DNA of 64,000 bases from assembly GCF_965140245.1 (NCBI RefSeq), contig NC_134055.1, forward strand, positions 6,131,033 through 6,195,032. The letters are read 5' to 3'. The notes under the pieces are model-generated. The model was given only the letters and a program-made list of their open reading frames with translations, searched no databases and was not told the origin of the DNA. This document shows, piece after piece, positions 13,001 to 25,096 of this stretch (the first letter of the stretch is position 1; every line of letters starts with the position of its first letter). The translations under genes and the position numbers were made by a program. The DNA is from Athene noctua. Taxonomy: Eukaryota > Chordata > Aves > Strigiformes > Strigidae.

Positions 13001-16000
13001 CAAGCCTAGAGTGGCCAAAAACCAGCTTCTCACTCCCTGGGTCCTACTGTGGTATCATCACACTCCAGGAAAGAACATACCTTAGTCCTAGATCCAGCAA
13101 TTTGAGATCTGTATTCAAGTAAGACCAAAAGTGGGACTAAGCATTCTTTTTAAAATACATTAACTTTTTTTTTTCCCCCCATGAAGACCATGAAGTGCTC
13201 TTAGATACTCATTCTGCATTAGCTGGGCGTTCCTCAGAAATACAGCCTCTCAGTATATACAGGACTTTCAAGAATACGCAACTTGAAATACACCTCTGCT
13301 ATTTTATCAAGGCCGTCATGACAAATCAAGCAGCGCTGCAGAGCAGAAAAGCTGGGTTAAGCATACTTAATCTAAACTATTACCATCTTCTGTAACTGTA
13401 ACCTTATTTAGTAACAAATAAAAGGGTACGAAGTCTGCAGAATAACGTCAGTGTTAAAAATCACATACACATCACATTAAATTCAGCATCTCTTAACTAT
13501 TTAGTGCAAAACCACACTTACTATGATCAGAGACCTGTAACATCTCCAAAAGCATTCAGATTTGAAAACTTCATTGCCGAGTACTTTTGTAAACCCAGAT
13601 GAAGAACATAACTTTGATCAAAGTCCTGGTAATTTTACCAAAATTTGTAGTCTTAAAGGTATATTTTCAGCTCAGTTCTGTAAGATATCACATTCCCCAG
13701 TCGTTTCTAAGCAACAATATGATAACTGAAAAACACTATAGTTCACAAGCTGTTGTATCACACAAGCAAGGGAAACGGGAGAAAGGCACAAAACAGTCTG
13801 CTCAATAGCTATTCTGAAAATCTTGGTCTCTACAGCAACTGTGGGATTAAACCATAAAATCTGAGATGTCAACACATTTTTTAAACAGCAATTAGCTAAG
13901 TAACTATCAAAGGAACAAAAGATTCTTTAGGCTCATTTAACAAACGCCCCTCTAATTCCCCAGGAAAAAGAAAAGTTAATGAAGAAAGATGTCTTTGCCT
14001 ATGCAACAAAGTCTAATTTCTACTTCGATTAGAAAAGTAGATTTTTAACCAGAACGGCAGGTACCTACCACCACTGTTGGTCCAAAATATCCTACAGAAA
14101 ATTGTTGCCACTAATGTGTGGTCCCTTAGTAATAAAAATATATTAATTCACTTCCACCAGGAAAAAATTCTTCAAGAAGAGCTATTTGCTATTAAATTTC
14201 AGCCATTATCTGTATATACGTCAATGACAGAGCTGTTCAAATATTTTCTTTAAGTGCTTATTATCTTCTTTCTTTTTTAAAGATGAGAACTGGAAGAACA
14301 GAACATACTTTTGAATGTATCTCAGGGGGAAAAAAAAAGAAAAAAAGATATTAGTTCAAAAAAATGTTTGCCTGAGAACTATAAGCTCAGCACGTGAAAA
14401 TGAAGAACAGTTACTTATGCAAGACAATAAAACCAAAAGATTCATGGCAGGTCAGATTAAGATGCACCCTGCACATCATCATTTTTCAGATGGCAGGGTA
14501 GGAACGGGTGCTTAGAAAAGCCTGTATGCTGGCCATGTTTTCATACCAGTCTCCCATCTATGTACTTCGAGCAATCTAAGTTTTAGTGCTTCCTGAACCC
14601 GACATTCATACAGAGGATGTATTGTTATGTTTAACAGCCTTTAATGGATTTTTCTTTCACGTCTAATTGCTTTTTGAACCTGCGCCAATTTCTGGCACCT
14701 ACCTCAACAAGTTCCATAATTTAACTGTGCATTGTTTGGGGGTGCAGCACAGCCTTTGTTTTAAAACCACGACCTGACAATATAAGAACTAAAGAGCATC
14801 AAATGAAGGTAGAAAAGAAAGAGATACTCATCATTCTTTATTCATCCCCTCCATGCCATCTTATACTTTCATAGATCATTATTACATCCTCCTCCTGCTG
14901 TTTTCTTCCCAGACAGAAGAAATTATAATCTATTTGATTACTCATTATGAGGAGACATAGAATAGCTTCCGCATACTTACTGGAACTCCAGGTAGAGGCC
15001 ACTAACGTATAATAAAAGCCTGTCAATGTTACCATAAGGTAGAGATGCTTACCAATACCATGTAGAGACTGAAGCTTCAGCCATGGTGTAGAGTTTATTA
15101 AAGCAAAAAAAACAAAACCCATTTTGTGTTACGCAAATAGAGAGGATTTTCAAGATCTGGGCATCACTGTTTCAAGGCATAAGCAAGCTGAATGTGTCTG
15201 ATTGCTGCTTTTTAAGTGAAAGAAAGAGACAGCTGAAAGGCTATCACAACAGACAGTCTGTTCAGGAAGGTATTTGTTTACAGAGGGCACTCACCTTCAT
15301 TGTATGGCACCGGATTGCCAATATTCCCACCAACCTTATCAGCAGTTTTCAGAACACTTACATCCATCAGTATAACCACTCTCCTACAAACACAGGATAG
15401 ACAGCAATAAAGACTTTCAGTCCCTCTGCAAGTCTATCAGACTCTGAATATCCTTTTGCAGATAAGAGAACCAACCATCAGGGGCCAGTTCCAGGGAAAA
15501 GCTCTCTACTGTCAACTTAACCCTCTCATGAGGTACAAGTAGGCTTGAAACAGTATCACGTTTTGTCAAGGATGGCGGGCTGCATAGGCACACAAAAATG
15601 GCTTGAAACAACAGTGGGTTAGAAGTATCAAAGCCATGCCAGATTTTACAAGAGAGAATATATTCCCTGTCTCAAAAGAAGTTATAGTCCCTCCACAATA
15701 ACACTGAATAAAAAGAATATGAACCTCAGTTCATATTCTCCTAGGCACATAGCTTTCCTATAGTCACTTCACTCAGCTCTCTTCTCGTTTTGCAGTATCC
15801 TAACCTCCCTCCTCTCAAATTTTCATAGAAGACCAGATTCTACAACCCCTAAATAACAAGAAATCTTCACTGTTTATTTTCCCCAGCAGATAATTTTAAG
15901 TGGATTTTAATGAGACTTAGTACCATTTGGAGTATTCCAACTGGAAACCTTCAATTACTAAATCAATGTACTAGGCATATCTGCACCCGCTGCAGTCACA

Positions 16001-17556
16001 TGCTGTGATTTTTTTATTTCTACTATTGCTTGTGTTGTGTCCTGCACTCTAAAGTCTGAGTATATTCAGATAATCCCAATCAAAAGCATTTGGCCACTGC
16101 TTAGTCACAAAGGACAGAGCACTCACTAGTGCATCTGCTTCTGTAAAACCATACTTAAGGAAACATATATACCTTCCATCTTTCAGGCTGTTGACAATGA
16201 ATCTGTTAACCTGGCAAATACATTGGGCTGATAACTGTTGCTCTTCCACCAGAGAGTTCAGCTGTGTTGCCAACATGAATGCTGTAGAAACAGAAGAAAA
16301 GCATTGAAACAACACATATCAACCTTAAAAGGGGCTGTCATGGCTCGCCACAACTTTTCCAGCCAGTCTACTGTTGCATTAGACCTACAAGTGCAACTTC
16401 CTCAGTTGGTTAACACACAGAAAACAGTGTAACCACCAACAAGCCACCAAAACCGAGCATAAACTATACTGTGTTTATCACCCAAACGTCAGAGCGCAGG
16501 GATAGCTAGAATAATCATATAAGAGAAAGTTTAAGCTAAATTACTTTAAAATCATTGTCACAAAAACACAGACTTCTGTATTTTCATTATACCCTGTAGC
16601 AAGTTAATTGCTTAAAGCTCACAAAGAAAGTCCCTGAAGAGAAGGATTTTGTCTAAATGTTAAAATGTAGTTGCACACTTTAGTGCCTGTGGTCCCTATA
16701 CAAGCCATGTTCTCCTTCAACATCCATTTCATCACTTTACACCTAGATGCTAGACCAGAAACTTTATCGCTCTTAGCATCTCCACACTTACAGAGATATC
16801 ACTGCAGCTTGTCATACTTACAGGAAAGCGTGTTAACCCCATCACTCATCAACACTCGGTAACGTGGTGGCCCATTTCCTGTAGCAATAGCCCGTGTATT
16901 CTGTGAGGAAGCAACAAATTATTAGCTCTCATTTGTTCAGAAACTCTTTGAAAACATAAAAGTGACATCATTAGCAAATGACCTATCTATTAGGGGTTTT
17001 TTTTTGTTTTTTTGTTGTTTTTTTTAACACAGATATCAACGGCATAGCCCAAGTCACGTAAAATGAAATTAAGAGTACATGAGCCTTGTTCAGCTCCTCT
17101 GCAGCGGAAGTTTGGGTGCACTCAGAAGCCTGGGCAAAAGCATATGCAGCCACTAACAGACTGGCACAAGAGATAAAAGAGCACTCACGATGACTTGCAG
17201 CACGGGCTTGCAAACGATCTCCCCCTGCATTATGGCCTAGAGAAAAGAAAAAGAGACCCTCAGAAAGGTGCCACCACCTCACTCAGGAAGGCTTCGAGAC
17301 CCGCAGCTGAAGGGAACTGTCGTAGAACGGCCAGAGATACAGGACTGGCCGCCACCGTTGGACCCAGCCAGGGCCCTCCCTGTCTCCGGCCCAGCTCCGG
17401 GCCTAGTTCCCCCCTCAGGACGGGGCCAGCCTTAGCGCTCAGCCCCCTGCCCCCAGGCCCGACCCAGTGTTCGCCCCCCCTACAGCGGCCAGGCCAGGCC
17501 TCCCCACCCCGCGGGCCCCTCACCGCGATGGCACCCTCGCTCAGCCGCACGCTCAT
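1057..17556 (-). CDS. RPA1: Replication protein A 70 kDa subunit (RPA1), 3' end beyond window
   Basis: Large subunit of the nuclear heterotrimer that binds single-stranded DNA in replication, repair and checkpoint signalling. Coding exons in gene order: 17524-17556, 17189-17236, 16822-16900, 16173-16281, 15295-15383, 10613-10699, 9282-9414, 8253-8355, 7074-7142, 6737-6929, 5513-5652, 3726-3874, 2311-2443, 1057-1233. All have AG/GT borders and the phases agree, giving 514 codons. The start is the ATG of MSVRLSEGAIA, matching the N-terminal OB fold; the next exons give AIMQGEIVCKPVLQVI and FMLATQLNSLVEEQQLSAQ. A Pro/Ala/Ser-rich linker lies in exons 6-7. DBD-A starts near residue 190 (NPYQSKWTICARV) and DBD-B follows (ARVSDFGGRSLSVLSSS). 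Exon 14 begins DBD-C and carries all four zinc cysteines (ENCMYQACPSQDC and YRCEKCD). The last ~100 codons known from vertebrate RPA1 are not in bases 1-1056, which are intron. Introns are AT-rich; the largest, 10700-15294, holds only poly-A tracts and an old LINE relic. Confidence 0.97.
1842..1863 (+). repeat. A22 homopolymer tract
   Basis: Twenty-two consecutive A residues in an RPA1 intron. Similar A/T runs recur in this gene (near 2153, 8398, 8890, 10160, 12000, 16995), probably old retroelement tails or slippage tracts. Confidence 0.9.
1880..2005. repeat. MIR-like ancient SINE relic in an RPA1 intron
   Basis: The order CCAGAGACCTGGGTTTTATT, CCTAGCTTTTCTATTGACC, AAGTGTGCACCCTTG, AAACCACTTCCTCC follows the core of the amniote MIR SINE (a 'gacctgggtt...agc...ccttgggcaagtcactt' pattern). 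It is heavily diverged and lies just after a poly-A run. A similar weaker pattern occurs near 4610-4740. Assigned from memory of the consensus only. Confidence 0.4.
9018..9152. repeat. A/C-rich arm facing a G/T-rich arm (imperfect inverted repeat)
   Basis: Bases 9018-9085 are nearly all A and C (AAACCCACAAAACCCCCAAA, AACCAAAAACCAAACC). Bases 9097-9152 are nearly all G and T (GTTTGTTTCTC, GGTTTTGTTATTG, TTGGTTTTGTTTG). The arms are imperfect reverse complements and could fold as a hairpin in RPA1 pre-mRNA. This lies in the intron just downstream of RPA1 exon 7. It may come from two opposed retroelement tails. Confidence 0.6.
14530..15000. mobile_element. Degraded CR1-like LINE 3' fragment in an RPA1 intron
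   Basis: The stretch contains a run of phrases from an old repeat I remember as abundant in turtles and crocodilians and relic in birds: TTTTTGAACCTGCGCCAATT, CAACAAGTTCCATAATTTAA, TGTGCATTG, TTTGTTTTAAAACCACGACC and, further on, TTTCATAGATCATTATTACATC. The divergence is high, fitting an insertion predating bird diversification. Boundaries are approximate. The family name (CR1 type) is from memory and is the weakest part. Confidence 0.5.
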
Positions 17557-17781
17557 GGTGCTGCGTGTGCTGCGTCTCCCGCGCCGCTCCGCCGCTGCCG
17601 CCAAATCCTCCCGCCGCCCGGAGCCGTGCCCCCTCCTTCCGGCGCGCCCTTGCGTCACCGCCGCACGTGACACAGCTAGCGCCAGTACAACGCTCTTATT
17701 GGCTGCCCGGCGCCGTACGGCGGAAGCGCTCTGTGGTGCGTTGTGTTGGTTCTGCTGGGCGCCGCCATTGTGGTGCCAGTG
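17557..17781. promoter_or_regulatory. Bidirectional CpG promoter between RPA1 and SMYD4
   Basis: Only 225 bases separate the two divergent start codons, so both 5' UTRs and the shared promoter fall here. The stretch is GC- and CpG-rich with no TATA box. Visible elements are a TGCGTCA half CRE (17651-17657), an E-box CACGTG (17664-17669), an inverted CCAAT box ATTGG (17698-17702), two ETS-like cores (TTCCGG near 17638 and CGGAAG near 17720) and a YY1-like CCGCCATT just before the SMYD4 ATG. Divergent housekeeping promoters usually look like this. Motif identity is seen; binding is inferred. Confidence 0.75.
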
Positions 17782-20700
17782 ATGGCGCTGCCGGTGGAGG
17801 AGTGGCGGCTGTACGCCGCCCGGCGCTGGGCCGCGCTGGAGCCGGTCCTGCGGGAGCGGTTGGCGGCGGCGGCATCGCTACACGAGACGCTGCGCCTGGG
17901 CTGCGGCCTCCTCCGGTGAGCGGTGGGCGGGGTGGAGCGGGGCGGGGCGGGCGGTGCGCGGTGCTGACCCCGGTGTCCCGCAGGCCCGAGGCGGAGGTGG
18001 CGGCTCTGCGGCGGTTGTGCCGCCGGGCGCGCACGGGCAAGGAGCCGGCGGCCGCGCGTTTCTACAGGGAGGAGGGAAACCGGCTGTTCGGCCGCCGCCA
18101 TTACGGTGCTGCTGCCAGGCTCTACTCGCAGGTAGGTGGGGTGGGGGCAGCTCTGTATGGGCCCCTCACGGCCCGGGGCCTCCGTCGAAGGGCTCCTGGT
18201 GAGCGGTGTGAGGGGCGGCCCCCGTGAGGGGATCCTCGGGGAGCAGCGCCCCGCAGCCCCCCACCTCGAGAGGGCCCCGTTTGAGAGGCCCGCCCTGAGG
18301 CAGCGGCTCTCTGGTCTCTGCAGGCGGCATCCCACGAGCTCCCCGGCAGCCCTGAGGTGTCCGTCTGCTTCGCCAACCGCTCGGCCGCCTTCTTCCACCT
18401 CGGGCTCTTTGAGGTAAGCCGTGGTGGGGCAGCGGGACCCACGGCAGCCAGCCACACCCCTCCCCGACACCCCCCGGGTATCCCTAGGCAAGTCTGTGCA
18501 GACAGAGGGCGGCCTGAGGCCTCCTGTGTAGTAAGAGAGGAAATTGAAGCAAGGAAGAGCCCAGACACCACCTGAGGTGATACTGCACGCAGAGTTCAGG
18601 TGGGTGTTTCTGCAAATTGTGCAATAATGGGTATTTGTTAGAACAAGAGACTGCAGATCAGGTGTGCTTCTGCAGCTGTGCTTAGAGCATCCATCGTTAC
18701 TAAACTTTCTGAAGGGCTTTTGCTTTCCTTCTTGTTTTATGTCAGGAACTTTATTTGGCCAACACATGGCTGTACGCATGGAATTTGCTGATTACCATTG
18801 TTGCATTAAAACGTTCTGAATCTTAGATAGAATCAAAGAGCACGAGTCTCAGCTGGCTTTCAAGTACGCTTAAAAGGCCTTGTCCTTGTTTCTAGGTCTG
18901 TTTGGAAGATATTGCCAGGGCTGAAAGTCATGGCTATCCAGACAGGCTGTTGCCCAAGGTCTTGCTGCGGAAAGCTGAGTGTCTGCTGTGTTTGGGGAAG
19001 TTACAGGATGCAGCAGACGCCCTCCGTCTGGTGGAGAATAAAATTGCTATGGATGGGATCTTGACTAGTCCTGCACGCCAGACACTGCTAAAAAAGTTAA
19101 ATCAACTGAAAATTAAGTTACATGAGAAAGAGAGCTGTCCAGAGCCTGCACGAGAAGCATGTGGTGACGCTCAAAGAAAGTTGGAGATCTGGGAAGAGAA
19201 TGACAGTATTTCAGGTGCATCTTCATCTTTGAGCTTGAATTTTGATACAGAGAGAGGACGTCACTTGGTGGCCTCCCAGGACATCCTGCCAGGACAGAGC
19301 CTGTTGAAGGAAGAGGCCTTTGTAAGCGTGCTCTGCCCAGGGGAGAGTCTTCTCCAGCAGGACAGTAGTGAAACGCTGTGGGATACTCAAGCCACTAATG
19401 CAGATCTTTATTGCCACCGTTGTCTGAGGCAGCTCTTAGCCTCGGTGCCTTGCCATGGGTGCAGTTACGCAAAGTACTGCAGCCAGACCTGTGCAGATGT
19501 GGCATGGGAGCAGTACCACAGGACAGAGTGCTCCCTGGGAGCACTGCTTCTCACGTTAGGGGTCTTCTGCCACGTTGCCTTGAGGACTGTTCTGCTGGCG
19601 GGATATGCAGAAGTTCACAGACTGGTGGAATGGTCCCACGGTGGTGACAAGGACCTTCATAACCCTGAGGCAAGCTGCAAACATCTCCGGGAGGCACCAG
19701 CTAGAAATGCTGGCACTGGAGGTATCCCTGGTTGTAACAACAATGGTCAGTACCAGAGTTCTTACCAAGCTGTCTTCAACCTTCTGCCACATGCTGAGAA
19801 GCATAGCCCTGAACATAAGTTCCTTTGCATGCTGAGTGTAGTAGCTATATGCAAAGAACTGCAAGAAGCTGGCTTAGAGGCTGCTGTTTTGAATCAGGAA
19901 TCATCTGAGAAGTGGTCCAAACTGAAGACATGTGAAAAAACATCGGGTGAATTGTCTCCAGAGCTGCAGACTATGGCAGAAGCAATGCTGAGGCATGTGT
20001 TGCAGCTGCAATGTAATGCGCAAGCAATCACTGTAATGCAGGAGTCAGGTGAGATAAAAACTTCTAACTCCTTCTCTGTTGTCCTTGCTCATCTAGCTTG
20101 TGTGAAGAGACTGAATTACCAGTTGTAAAAAGCTCCCATTGCAGATGGAAATGACTTGTTTAAAATTTAATGGCCTGTCCCATGCTGGCCTGTTCTTTGG
20201 TGTACATGTAGAGGGTATTTAGCTATTATTTATTGCAGCAATATACCAGAAACCTGTCTACTGCTATCTGCAGCTGGTCACAGTGCTTGTTGCATAAGTT
20301 GCGTGGGTTACTGAGCAGTCATTTTCAACCTACTTGTTTTTCCACTGTCTTCAGGGTCCGGAGATGGTGCTGTTGTAAATAAGAAGCCTGTGCGCCTGGC
20401 GACAGCCTTCTTTCCTGTCCTCAGCCTTCTGAACCATTCGTGCTGTCCCAATATCAGCGTGTCATTTAGTGGGACGGCTGCCACTGTCAGGGCATCACAG
20501 CCAATCCCAAGCGGCCAAGAGATTTTCCATTGCTATGGTAAGTATTAACTCTCTGCTTGTCTCAAGGCGCAGACATCCTTTCACCTCTACTTGGCATGCT
20601 AACTGATTGCTATTAATATCATAATTTCCAGTATAATGTTGCTTAGAGTCTATGTGTAAGCCTTGATCAAAGATATCAACGTAAGATTTTATCTCCCCAG

Positions 20701-23700
20701 ACCACTGTTAAACTTTCACTCTCCAGTTATGTCCTCTCCAAAAGATGATATGTCTAGTCTCAGTTATAACAAAGATAGATTTAGTGTGATTTTAAGAACT
20801 GTACCTGTTTAGAGATTTCTACCCTTGCCATCCCTTTGCAGGGCCTCACCGCTGTAGAATGAAGGTTGCTGAGAGACAACAGCTTCTCAGTCAGTATTTC
20901 TTTGAGTGTCGCTGTCAGGCGTGCCTTGATGAGTTAGAGTCTGATGTCAGGAGTGTGGTGTCTATGAGAAACTCATTCTGCTGTCCTAACTGCCGGGCTC
21001 CAATGCAGGTAGTTTTTCCATAGTTATGACTGTATAACTTATCTGTAATGTTTGGGTCTCTGGGAAAGTTGTTACAGGACTGTTGTGGTTTAATCCCAGC
21101 TGGGAACTAAGCACCACACAGCCTCTTTGCTCACTCTCCTACCCCTAGTGGGAGGGGGAGAGAATTGGAAAAAAAACCCCCCAACTTGTGAGTTGAGATA
21201 AAGACTGTTTAATAAGACAAGAAAGGAAGAAAATAATAATAAAAGAATTAAAATATACAAAACAAGTGATGCACAATGCAATTGCTCGCCACTTGCTGAC
21301 CGATGCCCAGCCAGTTCCTGAGCAGCCAGCCCCCTGCCAGCTTTCCTTCCAGTTTATATACTGGGCATGATGTCCTATGGTGTGGAATATCCCTTTGGCC
21401 AGCTGGGGTCAGCTGTCCTGCTGTGCCCCTTCCCAGCTTCTTGTGTCCCTCCAGCCTTCTTGCTGGCAGAGCATGAGAAGCTGAAAAGTCCTTGATTTAG
21501 TATAAACACTACTTAGCAACAACTAAAACATCAATGTGTAATCAACTTTACTCTCCCACTAAATCCAAAACACAGTACTGTACCAGCTACTAGGAAGAAA
21601 ATTAACTCTATCCCAGCCAAAACCAGGACAAGACCTCAGTCTGTGATGTTTGCTCAGAAGACAAAAGCCCCTGTAGAGTCAAGACAGTGTCTCACTGTTC
21701 TTAGCAGCTTTCTTGTAATATTCTTGTATGTCAGTCTTCTAGCATTGTAGGGAAAATAATGCCTTTAAAATCCCTCTGAACTTGCTGAAGGAACTTTAGA
21801 ATATCAAGGCTGTGAGGGAGATATTTAGGACAGAAAATGGAGGCCTGGAGTGTAGAACAGAAGGTGTAAGGACAGGGTCTGTATGTAGAGAGAGTCACAC
21901 TCTGCAGTTCACAGGATGTAAATTAAAACAGCGTGTAGTGTGGGTTAGATGGGGAGAAATCAACACAGTATGTATTTTGTATGAACGTTAGTTGTGTATC
22001 ACATGACCCTGCTTTGGCCTAATCTATAGCTCATGCAGTCGTAGCTATTCCTGGATATTTCTCCTAAAATCGAATAAGCTAATAGCAGTTTACAAGCAAG
22101 TCACTTTGTTTAATGAATGCAACTGAGAAACAGCTTAGCATCTCTGTAACACAATACAGAGATAATGGAGATGGAAAGTAAGTGTTGAGTTGAACGTGAG
22201 CAGGAATGATCACAGGGATGATTTCCACAGGGAGAAGACACGCTTTGTTGTTCAAATGAAGCTTGTGCAATCTCAGTCAGCAGCGAGAGCCTGTCACGCC
22301 GTTTACAGGACCTTCAGCAACAAATCAAGAAAGCGTTAGAACTGCTAAGAGACAGGAAGGCTGGTAAGGCTCAGCTTTCTGCTTTAAGGTCAGCAGCTAA
22401 TGAGTACACATCGGGAGACGTAGCTCTAGCCATGAGATGGCACTGTTGCTTGTGCAGTTGGGGTCCTCTGGCATGCAGCCTGATGTCCCTGGGGACCTGA
22501 GCTTTAGGGTTTTTTATACCCCTGATCCGGGTGTTAATCTAAGTCACACGTTGTTCTGTAGTAACTAAAAGAACTCAAGGGTAGCATGGGAGTTACAGAT
22601 TCCCAGGCCTTGCTTTCCTGGAGTGAGTCAGGCCAACGCTGCCTTAGAGTACACAGGTTTGCAGGTGAAGTCAGTGTTGGATTCTAACCAAATCCAAATC
22701 TAGCTGTGTAAGATGCAAAGATGAAATTGGACTGATTTTATTTCATGGACCATGGAAAGCTGGAGGCTGGCCAGTAGGATGAATTTTATACCCTGTTTTG
22801 TTACAGATCAGGCTATCAAAATGCTGCTGAAGTGTCAAATGGATGCTGGAAACTTCTTGTCTCCAGAGCATTTGCTGATGGGAGAGATGGAGGATCATCT
22901 GGCACAGGTCTATGCTACTCTTGGTATGGTATTATCTTCTCATTATCTGTAGTTTTCTGAACTCTGAATTTAACATGACTAGCCTTTTCTCTGACTAGCC
23001 CTTTCATTTTTCTCCTACTGCATTTCTCTAGTTTTGACAGCAGGGCTTTCAGACTGGCTACTTCAGCCAAAACTGCATTCCCAGCAGCCAGTGAACAATA
23101 ATGTGATCTCATGTTCTTCTAGATTCCCTGTCCTGGTTCTGAGGTCAGCATCCTCACTGGAATGCTGTGGACATAGTTCATCACATTTTGCATAATGCTG
23201 TCACATTCTGCTGGTGGCAGTAGCTCTAGAAAGTATTTATTCATGACTCGCTTCTTGTTTTGGTTTGTTTTTTCCCATCAGGGAAGTGGCAGGAAGCAGC
23301 CAGACACCTGGAGAGGAGTATTGAGATTGTGGAAATGCATCACGGGCCATCAAGTATAGAAATGGGTCATGAACTTTTCAAGCTGGCACAAATTCTCTTC
23401 AATGGGTAAATTTGCTTTCATTCTCTGTCCCTTCCATGCGCCATTCCTATGTGTCTGACACAGTATCATGGCCAGTGGTCCTTGGCACCTTGCAGCGTGT
23501 CTCACAGGACCCTGGGCAGTCTGGCACAGGTACAGCAGTTGGCCATTACTCAAATGCAAGTTCATTAACCCCACTGGGCTTCACTTATATCTCATGACTC
23601 TCTTTGGACCCATCTCTCTGTTTTGTGCCTGTCTATTCTTTTCTCCCTGGCTTGATTATTCCTTGTCCTATTGTGTTATTTTGACAAATAGTCACCCTTG

Positions 23701-24276
23701 ATGTTTATACCTCCATTGTATAATGTTGCTGATATGTTCTCAAAGGAAGAAATAAAATCCCCGTGCTCTTTTTTGGTTCTCTTTTGGCAATCAGATCCCC
23801 TGACTGCTTCTGAAAATCTTATCACAACACCTCCCTCTAACTGAATTAATTTTAGTGGGAGCTGCAGTGAGGAAATAGTGGGTACCTATACTCAAAGATT
23901 ATGTTTTAAGTTTTTGTCCATCTCCTTACCTTTTTTTTTCCCTCCCATCCTCCCTTTGCAGCTGAAGTGCACACTATTTGCCTGGTGCTGAAAGGCTGTG
24001 GAGGGCTGCCTCTGTACCCTGAACAGGTTCAGATTTTTGTTGTGGGAGGGATTAAAGGTTGTGTAAGTCAAGGAGCTGAATGAAAGTATTTTTTGTTCTC
24101 TATTCTTCTTCTCTTCCTATTTCAGATTTGCAGTTTCTGAAGCTCTGAGCACGATTCAAAGAGCAGAGGAGATTTTGTCAGTGCACTGTGGTCCTGAGAG
24201 TACTCAGATCCAGGAACTACAAGAGATGAAGACCTGTCTGTCAGAGCTTCCCAAAAGCATCCTTCAGAGGACTTAA
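17782..24276 (+). CDS. SMYD4: SET and MYND domain-containing protein 4 (SMYD4), complete
   Basis: Member of the SMYD lysine methyltransferase-like family, with TPR repeats at both ends and a SET domain split by a MYND zinc finger. Exons: 17782-17915, 17984-18131, 18324-18413, 18896-20048, 20355-20537, 20842-21008, 22231-22363, 22807-22923, 23282-23405, 24126-24276. Total 2400 nt, 799 aa; the human protein is about 804. The start is the first ATG after the shared promoter (MALPVEEWRLYAARRW). N-terminal TPR-like sequence includes FYREEGNRLFGRRHYGAAA. The MYND finger lies near residues 296-335 (CHRCLRQL, CHGCSYAKYCSQTC, HRTEC). The SET core has SLLNHSCCPNISVSF near residue 530 and GQEIFHCYGPH near 570, followed by a cysteine-rich post-SET region (CRCQAC, CCPNC). 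The C-terminal TPR ends LSELPKSILQRT. Exon 4 is unusually long (1153 nt), as in mammals. The known SET cofactor and MYND motifs look intact, so activity is possible but unproven. Confidence 0.96.
21081..21632. mobile_element. Solo LTR of an avian endogenous retrovirus in a SMYD4 intron
   Basis: A 552-base block begins TGTTGTGGTTTAATCCCAGC and ends AAAACCAGGACA, so it has the TG...CA ends of a retroviral LTR. Its internal phrases (GGAATATCCCTTTGGCCAG, GGGTCAGCTGTCCTG, TTAACTCTATCCCAGCC) match an LTR family I remember as common in neoavian genomes. No internal gag/pol/env sequence adjoins it, so it is a solo LTR. I could not find a clear target-site duplication; the flanks read AGGAC and AGACC. 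It sits between coding exons 6 and 7 and does not touch a splice site. Orientation was not determined. Confidence 0.75.
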
Positions 24277-24428
24277 TTTCCCTGTCAAAGGAAGCTGCAA
24301 TGTGATCTTTCATCAAAGCTAAGTTTTGTGTGGTAAGGTAGTCATGTAGTACAAGCTGGAAAATCATGTGTAATGATTTGATAAAAAAGTGAATGAAATC
24401 TGAAATGCTCTTTAGTGAGACTGTTGTA

Positions 24429-24434
24429 AATAAA
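24429..24434 (+). terminator. SMYD4 poly(A) signal AATAAA
   Basis: Canonical AATAAA 153 bases after the SMYD4 stop codon, followed by a GT-rich stretch (GTGTGTGGTATGGTGG). It is the natural 3' end of the SMYD4 transcript. Confidence 0.7.
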
Positions 24435-24969
24435 ATGACCAATTCTAACATGAGGGGTCTGTGTGTGGTATGGTGGGAAGAGATGCTGTTGTATAATTTC
24501 TGCATGTGGGTTTGAAGCAAATGTTTGAGATACTTGTGTATGGGTGTGTGTTTCTAGAGATGTGCATCTCCCGTGTGTGGTACCCTGATGGTTATGAACC
24601 TGCAGTCATCCAAACCTCACTGCCTTTTATTTTTAACGCTGTGAGGCTCTTTTCTCCTTGCCAGCATGAAGGGTAAATGGTTGGAATGGGTGAGGCAGCA
24701 GGCTGGTACAAGCTCTAAGAGGGGGCAGTGCAGAACTTGGAGGGCTACCAGTGCAGATCTGTCAACGATGAGGGATTCAGTATAAACAGCTGGTGTCAGT
24801 TTGGAAGACAGGATAGGGAAAGACTCAGTATACACTAGGTGATGCATAGTAGGACATAGAACTGCATTGTGGCTCATCTGGGGAAAATAGGAGTGTGAAG
24901 ACATGACGTCGGCAGACAATCTTTCAAGGGAGAATACTGGGGCTTGCTGAGATTAATAGCAAAAGCTCT

Positions 24970-24975
24970 TTTATT
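24970..24975 (-). terminator. SERPINF1 poly(A) signal AATAAA
   Basis: AATAAA on the minus strand (TTTATT on the plus strand), about 120 bases beyond the SERPINF1 stop codon. With the SMYD4 signal at 24429 it leaves roughly 500 bases between the two convergent transcript ends. Confidence 0.6.
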
Positions 24976-25096
24976 GCAGCATGAAGGCATAAGATTTGCA
25001 AGTTGTGTCTTTGTGCAGCAGAGCAGGGAGCCAGTATCCCTCCCAGTACCACCCTTTCCATTTGGGCCCTACCATTGCAGATTACTGTGGAGGAAT

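Noticed and set aside
17676..18779. 367-codon open frame antisense to SMYD4
   Set aside because: It covers SMYD4 exons 1-3, their introns and the promoter on the opposite strand. It has the low-complexity Arg/Pro/Ala bias of CpG islands and no homology.
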